DNA of 7,733 nt from DATDRS01 sp035291605 (GTDB lineage: Bacteria; Chloroflexota; Anaerolineae; Anaerolineales; UBA6663). The position numbers and the translations under genes are program-made. Below the pieces are notes generated by a model. The model worked only from the letters and a program-made list of their open reading frames with translations. It ran no database searches and was not told the DNA's origin. Location of the stretch: assembly GCA_035291605.1 (NCBI GenBank), contig DATDRS010000403.1, positions 1-7,733 on the forward strand, given 5' to 3'. Positions 1 through 7,733 of this stretch are shown here, in pieces (the stretch's first letter is position 1; each line of letters begins with the position of its first letter).

Positions 1-236
1 TCGCATTCCTGGCCGATAAGCTCGATGACAAGTTAAAGCAAAAGCTAATGGCATTGAGAACGGATATTGACGACTTCCATGTCCATGAGCGTGAGATTTA
101 CTGGTTGTGCCGCAAGAAGCAAAGCGAATCCACCTTTTCAAATGCCGTCCTTGAGAAGACTCTCGGCAGGCAGTCAACACTACGCGGGGCAAACACGATC
201 AAAAAAATTGCCGCGAAATACTCCGCCGCCAAGTGA
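1..236 (+). CDS. DUF1697 family protein, C-terminal part (5' end outside window)
   Basis: The reading frame is open from base 3 and stops with TGA at 234-236, so only the last 78 or so residues are present. They read as the C-terminal half of the DUF1697 family: the family-typical block REIYWLCRKKQSESTFSNAV, then EKTLG, then a tail close to RGANTIKKIAAKY that matches the usual 'R..NT..KLA' ending. Intact members are about 170-190 residues, so roughly 100 are missing to the left. The ATG at 48 is internal, because conserved-looking sequence precedes it. The family has no established biochemical role that I can cite. The lysine-rich, less GC-rich codon use differs from the genes to the right. 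Its 3' end directly abuts a glycosyltransferase remnant in another frame. I am confident of the family and know nothing of its function here. Confidence 0.8.
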   Translation, partial: AFLADKLDDKLKQKLMALRTDIDDFHVHEREIYWLCRKKQSESTFSNAVLEKTLGRQSTLRGANTIKKIAAKYSAAK

Positions 237-438
237 TGAAAATTCTCATTTCTACGCTGCCGAAAGACTGGCGGAGGCCATTCACACCGCCGCCTACGGC
301 GATGCCGCGTTGCGCGCCCGCACCGCCGCGTTGGGCGAAAAAATCCGCGCAGAAAATGGCGCCCCCCGCGCGGTGGAGGTGATTGAGCGCCATGCGGCGC
401 ATTTCAGTCAACGCTTACGGGTGAAAGTCCTCTCGTGA
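235..438 (+). pseudogene. C-terminal remnant of a GT1-type glycosyltransferase
   Basis: In the frame ending at TGA 436-438, the residues from about AAERLAEAI through RARTAALGEKIRAENG to AVEVIERHA closely resemble the last ~50 residues of UDP-sugar glycosyltransferases of the GT1/GT28 type (sterol glucosyltransferase or macrolide glycosyltransferase-like). In that family the segment reads like 'L.AERLAEAI ... MR.RA.ALGEKIRAEDGV.RAVE.IERH'. Nothing upstream in this frame is glycosyltransferase-like: the sequence before it is the coding region of the DUF1697 gene in another frame. No start codon with a ribosome site exists. The UDP-sugar binding motif and both Rossmann domains are absent, so it cannot be functional. 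The left limit given is approximate; recognisable similarity starts near 253. I interpret it as the leftover of a deletion or recombination that joined the DUF1697 gene to the tail of this one. Confidence 0.6.
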
Positions 439-450
439 CTCACGGGTGCA

Positions 451-774
451 ATGCCTGAATCGAATGCCACACATCCGCATCCGAGCCACTGGCTACCGCA
501 GGCGCTCGTGATCGGCCTGAGCGTGACGCTCGTCTTACTGCTGGTTGCCTGCCTCGTGAGCGCCGTCGCTATTCAGCAGCGAGTGATTCCGCCGCCGAGC
601 TTTGCGCTGCGGCTGGGCCGCGTGGAGATCATCGCGCCGTGCCCGCGCGGAATTCTTTGTGACCAATCCACGCCGTTCTACGCCATCTGGCAGGGCGAGG
701 TGCAGCCCAATGGGAGTATTCAGTATCGCGAACTGTTCTTTGTGTATCTCAAGCCGACCAGGCGCTACCGATGA
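451..774 (+). CDS. small single-pass membrane protein, unknown function
   Basis: This is a 107-residue protein I do not recognise. Residues 1-17 are polar and histidine/proline-rich. Residues 18-41 are a strongly hydrophobic helix (ALVIGLSVTLVLLLVACLVS and onward) that should anchor it in the cytoplasmic membrane. Residues 45-107 form a small, probably beta-rich domain with two cysteines (Cys64 and Cys70, in PCPRGILCD) and aromatic-rich strands (FYAIWQGEV, ELFFVYLKP), ending in basic residues. LVAC34 resembles a lipobox, but the helix continues after the cysteine and the N-terminus lacks basic residues, so a plain transmembrane anchor is more likely. The start is the first ATG in the frame, 12 bases after the stop of the glycosyltransferase remnant; no clear Shine-Dalgarno sequence precedes it. 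It converges with smc across a 74-bp gap in which I see no terminator. A real gene is likely but unproven. Confidence 0.55.
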   Translation: MPESNATHPHPSHWLPQALVIGLSVTLVLLLVACLVSAVAIQQRVIPPPSFALRLGRVEIIAPCPRGILCDQSTPFYAIWQGEVQPNGSIQYRELFFVYLKPTRRYR

Positions 775-848
775 AATACACTTGTCGCTGAGGAGGCCCT
801 GCCCATCCCTCGCCGGCCGTATCGCGCCATCCGCCTGGGCTGGCCCAA

Positions 849-4550
<3,702 letters not shown>

Positions 4551-4570
4551 ATAGTCAGCAGTTGTTTGTC

Positions 4571-4594
4571 AACGGATTGAACGGATGAATGGAT
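4571..4594. repeat. degenerate tandem GGAT-type short repeats in the smc leader
   Basis: On the plus strand, AACGGATTG, AACGGATGA and ATGGATGG follow one another with a period of 8-9 bases. They are transcribed in the 5' leader of smc as a C/T-rich stretch. This is low complexity and may mean nothing. It stands out only because the leader has no Shine-Dalgarno sequence. Confidence 0.35.
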
Positions 4595-4617
4595 GGGGAG
4601 ATGGCTGGAGCGGGGGG

Positions 4618-4626
4618 ATTATAGCA
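4618..4626 (-). promoter_or_regulatory. extended -10 promoter for smc
   Basis: Read on the minus strand, the sequence is TGCTATAAT: a perfect TATAAT hexamer preceded by the TGn extension typical of sigma-70-type extended -10 promoters. A -35 at the normal distance is poor; ATGACT (4644-4649) is 20 bp away. Extended -10 promoters can work without a good -35. Transcription would start near 4611, giving smc a leader of about 60 nucleotides. Confidence 0.6.
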
Positions 4627-4711
4627 CGAACGGTTCGCGGAGAAGTCATGGCTGGCCTAAATCGTTCAAGCCTCATCTTAAAACGAACTAGCGCCGAATT
4701 ATCCACTTGGG

Positions 4712-4746
4712 CGCGCCGGGTCGAGCGGCCCGGCGCGTTTCGTTTT
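4712..4746 (+). terminator. intrinsic terminator-like hairpin upstream of the carbamoyltransferase gene
   Basis: A perfect 9-bp GC-only stem, CGCGCCGGG (4712-4720) with CCCGGCGCG (4729-4737), encloses an 8-base loop and is followed by TTTCGTTTT. The T-rich tail is only on the plus-strand side, so it would stop rightward transcription. It lies 115 bp before the start of the carbamoyltransferase gene and no plus-strand gene precedes it. It is therefore either a leader attenuator or the end of an unannotated short transcript from the 4551-4711 region. Confidence 0.6.
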
Positions 4747-4848
4747 GCTCGTCCCCGCGCGTGACATTTTGCTTGGCGAAAGGGGAACAATAACCATTGG
4801 CGCGGCGCGCAATTCGGCTACCCTGAAAACAGTTATTTGCGATCACAC

Positions 4849-4854
4849 AGGAGG
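4849..4854 (+). promoter_or_regulatory. ribosome binding site fixing the carbamoyltransferase start
   Basis: A perfect AGGAGG lies 7 bases before the ATG at 4862. This decides between that start and the in-frame upstream codons reaching back to 4745, which have no such site and would translate the intergenic leader. A second ATG at 4874 is too far away to be preferred. Confidence 0.85.
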
Positions 4855-4861
4855 TCGAACG

Positions 4862-5815
4862 ATGCGCAGCTTTATGGGACGCGACATCTTGTCGCTGAAA
4901 TGCTTCGAACGGGAAGAGTTCTTCCGGGTCTTTCAGGTCGCCCAGGAACTGGCGCCGCTGGCGCGCGACCGCCGCAACAGCGACCTGCTAAAGGACAAGA
5001 CGCTCGTGACGGCGTTTTACCAGCCCAGCACCCGCACCCGCCTCGCGCACGAGGCCGCCATGCATCGCCTGGGCGGGCATGTGCTCGGTTTTTCGGACGT
5101 GAAGAACACGCGCGCGGGCGATTTCTATCAGGAGTCGATCAAGGACACGGTGCACATGCTGGAGTTTTACGGCGACGTGATCGCCATGCGCCATTTCCAG
5201 CAGGGCGCGCCCGCCGAGGCCGCCCACTGGGCCAGCATCCCGGTCATCAACTGCGGCGACGGCTGGGGCGAGCATCCCACGCAGGTGCTCACCGACCTCT
5301 ACACCGTCTGGCAGGAGAAGGGCCGGATTGATGGGCTGACGTTCCTGTGCATCGGCGACATGCGCATGCGGACGATGCACTCGATGTCCTACGCGCTGAC
5401 CCAGTTTGATGCGCCGGTGCTCTACGTCGCCCCGCCGGAAATGGCGCTCACCGAGGTATTCAAAGCCGAGATGCGCCAGCGCAACCTGCGCTTCCGCGAG
5501 GCGGAGCACGTCGAGCAGGTGATCGGCGAGGCCGACGTGATTTACATGGAGCCGGTCGTCCAGCCGGATTACACCAAGTCCCGCGACGAGCGCGCCGGGA
5601 CGGTCGGGCTGACGCCAAGCAACTACAAGGTCACGTGCGAGCTGCTGGCCCGGAAAGCCAGGCCCGACGCGATCATTCTGCACTCGCTGCCGCGCATGGA
5701 CGAGCTCCCGGCTGACGTGGACGACACGCGCCACGCCCGCTACTGGGAGGAGGCGTTCAACGGCGTCGTGATGCGCATGGCGCTGCTGGCCCTCGTGTTG
5801 GGGGCGATGGAATAG
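4862..5815 (+). CDS. aspartate/ornithine carbamoyltransferase family protein (PyrB-like, divergent)
   Basis: This 317-residue protein has the normal length of one catalytic chain; the family works as a cytoplasmic trimer moving the carbamoyl group of carbamoyl phosphate to an amine. The carbamoyl-phosphate half is intact: QPSTRTR (54-60), MRHFQQGA (109-116), GDGWGEHPTQ (132-141), RTMHS (170-174) and HSLPR (274-278). The C-terminal end (DELPADVDDTRHARYW, then LLALVLG) follows aspartate carbamoyltransferase rather than ornithine carbamoyltransferase. However, aligned by eye to E. coli PyrB, the Ser80/Lys84 loop becomes NTRAGDFYQES (82-92), with Arg and Phe/Tyr in place of Ser and Lys. The aspartate-binding TRVQKER becomes EPVVQPDY (230-237), losing Arg229. 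It may therefore be an unusual PyrB or a transferase for another amine. No pyr, arg or carbamoyl-phosphate synthase genes are nearby. It is probably co-transcribed with the next gene, 22 bp on. Confidence 0.85.
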   Translation: MRSFMGRDILSLKCFEREEFFRVFQVAQELAPLARDRRNSDLLKDKTLVTAFYQPSTRTRLAHEAAMHRLGGHVLGFSDVKNTRAGDFYQESIKDTVHMLEFYGDVIAMRHFQQGAPAEAAHWASIPVINCGDGWGEHPTQVLTDLYTVWQEKGRIDGLTFLCIGDMRMRTMHSMSYALTQFDAPVLYVAPPEMALTEVFKAEMRQRNLRFREAEHVEQVIGEADVIYMEPVVQPDYTKSRDERAGTVGLTPSNYKVTCELLARKARPDAIILHSLPRMDELPADVDDTRHARYWEEAFNGVVMRMALLALVLGAME

Positions 5816-5837
5816 AGCAATCTACAGGAGGTGAGTC

Positions 5838-6107
5838 ATGTCCACCTACGAGACACTCAAGCACGAATTTGCCCACGCCCACCCCGAGGACAGACTGCGG
5901 GTGCTGAAATCTGAATTGCAGGGGCCGATCCTCACCATCCAGAGCGTCGCCGCGCTGCTCAAAGAAGCCGAGGCCGGCGGGTTACGGGAACTGCCGGAGC
6001 ACGTCCGCCCGGAGGAATTCGACCACCTGGTGGAATGGCTCAAGCAGGCGTGCGACGACATCAAAGACATCCTGGATGCGCTGACGGCGGATATCGTGCA
6101 GGCGTAG
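5838..6107 (+). CDS. small helical protein resembling a histidine-kinase dimerisation hairpin without its histidine
   Basis: This 89-residue, all-helical, acidic protein has a perfect AGGAGG (5826-5831) six bases before its ATG. It has no signal peptide or membrane helix. Residues 19-42 (RLRVLKSELQGPILTIQSVA onward) resemble the first helix of a HisKA phosphoacceptor domain, where the consensus is SHELRTPL. In that comparison Ser25 takes the place of the phosphorylated histidine, and the E-L-x-x-P pattern is kept. After a loop (44-60), a second helix (about 60-88: EEFDHLVEWLKQACDDIKDI onward) matches the returning helix of the hairpin. No ATP-binding kinase domain follows; the protein simply stops. 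It could dimerise or bind a kinase or response regulator. The resemblance is by eye and the family is unknown to me. It lies 22 bp after the carbamoyltransferase gene, ahead of a shared terminator. Confidence 0.75.
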   Translation: MSTYETLKHEFAHAHPEDRLRVLKSELQGPILTIQSVAALLKEAEAGGLRELPEHVRPEEFDHLVEWLKQACDDIKDILDALTADIVQA

Positions 6108-6180
6108 AGAATGCGGAGCAAACCGAATAGTCCGCTCAGGCGGAGGAGGGATAGGCCTCCGTCGAGGTCCGCGCCATTCT
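6108..6180 (+). other. possible structured RNA in the 3' untranslated region
   Basis: The 73 bases after the stop codon can fold into a three-way shape. The outer stem is AGAATGCGGA (6108-6117) with TCCG...CATTCT (6168-6180, three bases bulged). One arm is TCCGC/GCGGA (6131-6135/6140-6144, loop TCAG) and the other CCTC/GAGG (6156-6159/6164-6167). An alternative stem CGGAGG/CCTCCG (6141-6146/6156-6161) excludes both arms. It lacks tRNA features (no T-loop, no CCA end). It may be chance folding of GC-rich sequence. Confidence 0.25.
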
Positions 6181-6197
6181 GCTTTTGCCAAGCGATT

Positions 6198-6243
6198 GCG
6201 TGTTGGGTCTTGTGACATCTTCGCCCAACACGCTTTCCTTTTT
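6198..6243 (+). terminator. intrinsic terminator after the carbamoyltransferase and small helical gene
   Basis: A perfect 10-bp stem, GCGTGTTGGG (6198-6207) with CCCAACACGC (6224-6233), encloses a 16-base loop and is followed by TTTCCTTTTT. It lies 90 bp after the stop of the small helical gene and should end that transcription unit. Its tail runs straight into the promoter of the helicase gene. Confidence 0.8.
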
Positions 6244-6247
6244 ACCG

Positions 6248-6253
6248 TATAAT
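6248..6253 (+). promoter_or_regulatory. -10 box of the helicase gene
   Basis: A perfect TATAAT ends 10 bases before the ATG at 6264, so transcription should begin around 6259-6261 and leave a leader of only a few bases. No good -35 exists: the 17-bp position (6225-6230, CCAACA) lies in the right arm of the preceding terminator. An activator may be needed, or the box may be fortuitous. Confidence 0.5.
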
Positions 6254-6263
6254 CAGAGGGGTA

Positions 6264-7733
6264 ATGCAAAGTCTTTACGAAGTTCTCGCCGCGCGCGTCG
6301 GCGAATGGCGGAAGCAAGGCTACCCTCACGCCGATTACCCAGCCATCGCCGAAATATTGGAATGGACGGTCAGCCCGGAGGGCGGAGGCTTCCGCCTGCG
6401 TCCGCCACAACTGCGCGCGCTGGAAACCTATTGGCATCTTCGGCTGACGGCGGGCACGCCGCACATTTTCGATCTGTATCGCCAGCTCTTTCCCAAGCGA
6501 TCCGATCTTCTGCACGCGTTGGGCATCCCGCAGGAGGCATTCGAGCGGGCGGATTATGATCTGGAGACACTGCTGGATATGATCCGCAGGGACGACAACT
6601 TCGTCCGCGAGTTTCGCCTCGAAGCCTTGCGCGAAACGCTGACGCTCGACTACCCCAGTTATATTCTCGCGCTGGCGATGGGCGCAGGCAAGACCGTTCT
6701 CATCGGCGCGATCTTTGCCACCGAGTTTGGAATGGCGCTGGAATACCCCAACGGGCCATTTGTGCAGAACGCGCTCGTCTTTGCGCCCGGCAAAACCATC
6801 ATCGAGTCCCTGCGCGAATTGGCCGAGACCCGCTACGACCGCATCCTCCCCCCCCGCCTGTATAGGCCATTTGCCGCCTCCATCAAACTGACCTTCACGC
6901 GCGACGGCGAGAAGGATATCCCTGTCATCCGGGGCAGTGTCTTCAACGTCGTCGTCACCAACACCGAAAAGATTCGCATCCAGAAGGAGAACGTGCGCAA
7001 GTCCGACCTCGGCCCGCTGTTCTCGCCGGACAAGGAAGACGAAGCGAGAGCGGAAGTCGCCAACCTGCGCTTGCAGGCCATCGCCAGCCTGCCGCACCTG
7101 GCCGTATTTTCGGACGAGGCGCACCACACTTACGGCCAATCGCTCGACGCCGAACTGAAGAAAGTCCGTAAGACGGTGGATTACCTGCACCAGACCAGCC
7201 CCAATCTGATCTGCGTGGTCAATACCACCGGCACCCCGTACTTCCAGCGCCAGCCGCTCCGCGACGTGGTGATCTGGTACGGCCTCTCCGAGGGCATCCG
7301 CGATGGCATCCTCAAGCCGGTGGCGGGCAATATTCAGGCGTTTTCGTTCGAGGGGAACGTCGAAGCCTATCTGGCGCACGTCGTCGAGGACTTCTTCAAG
7401 GACTACGGCGACGTGACGCTTCCCGACGGCGCGCCCGCCAAGCTGGCGATCTACTTCCCACAGACAGACGACGTGGAGCAACTGCGCCCGGTGGTCGAGG
7501 CCAAACTGGCTGCGCTCGGCCTCCCACCCACGATCATCCTCGAACATCATACGCAGAACGACCACAAGGCCGACTTCGACCGCTTCAAGTTCAGAGACTC
7601 GCCGCACCGCATCGCCCTGCTGGTAGATCGCGGGGTGGAAGGCTGGGACGTGCCCGCGCTGTTCGCCTGCGCACTCGCCCGCAAACTCACCTCCAGCAAC
7701 AACTTCGTTTTGCAGGCCGCCTGCCGCTGCCTG
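6264..7733 (+). CDS. DEAD/DEAH-box helicase, type III restriction Res subunit-like (3' end outside window)
   Basis: The frame is open from ATG 6264 to the window edge, giving 490 residues with no stop. It is a superfamily 2 motor of the ResIII/type III restriction R-subunit kind. The ~135-residue N-terminal region contains a Q-motif-like RPPQLRALE (Gln49). RecA domain 1 has Walker A AMGAGKT (138-144), ALVFAPGKTI, VVVTNTEKI, Walker B/motif II DEAHH (284-288) and NTTGTP (320-325, motif III). RecA domain 2 has LLVDRGVEGWD (EGWD 459-462) and the start of motif VI, QAACRCL (484-490), where the usual glycine is Cys487. EGWD is typical of type III Res proteins. Any nuclease domain would lie beyond the window. 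The start is set by a TATAAT just upstream; GAGGGG lies only 2 bases before the ATG, too close for a normal ribosome site. ATP-driven DNA translocation in restriction or another defence is likely, but no methyltransferase partner is seen. Confidence 0.85.
   Translation, partial: MQSLYEVLAARVGEWRKQGYPHADYPAIAEILEWTVSPEGGGFRLRPPQLRALETYWHLRLTAGTPHIFDLYRQLFPKRSDLLHALGIPQEAFERADYDLETLLDMIRRDDNFVREFRLEALRETLTLDYPSYILALAMGAGKTVLIGAIFATEFGMALEYPNGPFVQNALVFAPGKTIIESLRELAETRYDRILPPRLYRPFAASIKLTFTRDGEKDIPVIRGSVFNVVVTNTEKIRIQKENVRKSDLGPLFSPDKEDEARAEVANLRLQAIASLPHLAVFSDEAHHTYGQSLDAELKKVRKTVDYLHQTSPNLICVVNTTGTPYFQRQPLRDVVIWYGLSEGIRDGILKPVAGNIQAFSFEGNVEAYLAHVVEDFFKDYGDVTLPDGAPAKLAIYFPQTDDVEQLRPVVEAKLAALGLPPTIILEHHTQNDHKADFDRFKFRDSPHRIALLVDRGVEGWDVPALFACALARKLTSSNNFVLQAACRCL

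Larger units (their letters stand above)
4551..4861. other. 311-bp divergent intergenic region between smc and the carbamoyltransferase gene
   Basis: This gap holds the smc promoter (minus strand, 4618-4626), a plus-strand terminator-like hairpin (4712-4746) and the ribosome site of the rightward gene (4849-4854). The promoter of the rightward gene is not clear. GTGACA at 4761-4766 is a fair -35, but the best partner, AACAAT (4786-4791), is 19 bp away; TTGGCG (4797-4802) with TACCCT (4819-4824) is another weak pair. A small bulged hairpin ATTG...CAAT lies at 4796-4813. Short degenerate GGAT repeats at about 4571-4594 fall in the smc leader. I see no coding sequence in the gap; the frame open upstream of 4862 has no ribosome site or recognisable sequence. 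Confidence 0.7.

Noticed and set aside
544..555. Lipobox-like LVAC in the small membrane protein
   Set aside because: The hydrophobic helix continues past the cysteine and the N-terminus has no basic residues, so lipoprotein processing is unlikely.
4699..4707. TTATCCACT, one base from a DnaA box
   Set aside because: Only a single copy is present, with no cluster, AT-rich unwinding region or dnaA/dnaN nearby, so there is no support for a replication origin.
4745..4861. An upstream N-terminal extension of the carbamoyltransferase
   Set aside because: The extension is not family-like and the perfect AGGAGG points to the ATG at 4862.
6108..6180. A 73-base cloverleaf-like stretch considered as a tRNA
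   Set aside because: No T-loop consensus, no plausible anticodon arm and a bulged acceptor stem.
5982..7607. A 541-codon open frame on the minus strand opposite the helicase gene
   Set aside because: It spans the small helical gene, the terminator and the helicase gene. The plus-strand reading has all helicase motifs; this one has none.

Overview
The window is GC-rich chromosomal DNA from a bacterium. The form of the SMC protein, the strong AGGAGG ribosome sites on some genes and a C-tract palindromic repeat of the CCTCACCCCCC/CCTCTCCCG type suggest a member of the Chloroflexota (Anaerolineae-like). This is an inference from recall, not a search result.

Layout. Positions 1-236 hold the 3' end of a DUF1697 gene. 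Directly after it (235-438) is the C-terminal scrap of a GT1-type glycosyltransferase with no start of its own, which looks like the scar of a deletion or recombination. A small single-pass membrane protein of unknown function follows (451-774). The minus strand from 4550 to 849 encodes a full-length SMC chromosome-condensation ATPase. It converges with the small membrane gene and is driven from an extended -10 promoter at 4618-4626. Its hinge domain carries about 27 residues encoded by an 80-bp imperfect palindrome (2549-2628), apparently a mobile or REP-like element taken into the reading frame.

The 311-bp divergent gap (4551-4861) contains the smc promoter and a plus-strand intrinsic terminator (4712-4746) with no obvious plus-strand gene before it. 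It also contains the AGGAGG site that fixes the start of the next gene. That gene (4862-5815) is an aspartate/ornithine carbamoyltransferase-fold enzyme. Its carbamoyl-phosphate site is intact, but the residues that bind aspartate in classical PyrB are changed. Twenty-two bases later, probably in the same transcript, comes an 89-residue protein resembling the dimerisation hairpin of a sensor histidine kinase without the phospho-accepting histidine (5838-6107). A potentially structured stretch (6108-6180) and a strong terminator (6198-6243) end this unit.

The last gene (6264 to the window edge) is the first 490 residues of a type III restriction Res-like DEAD/DEAH helicase. Its TATAAT box lies so close to the ATG that the mRNA should be almost leaderless. 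It may be the first gene of a restriction or other defence module continuing outside the window, but no partner gene is visible here.
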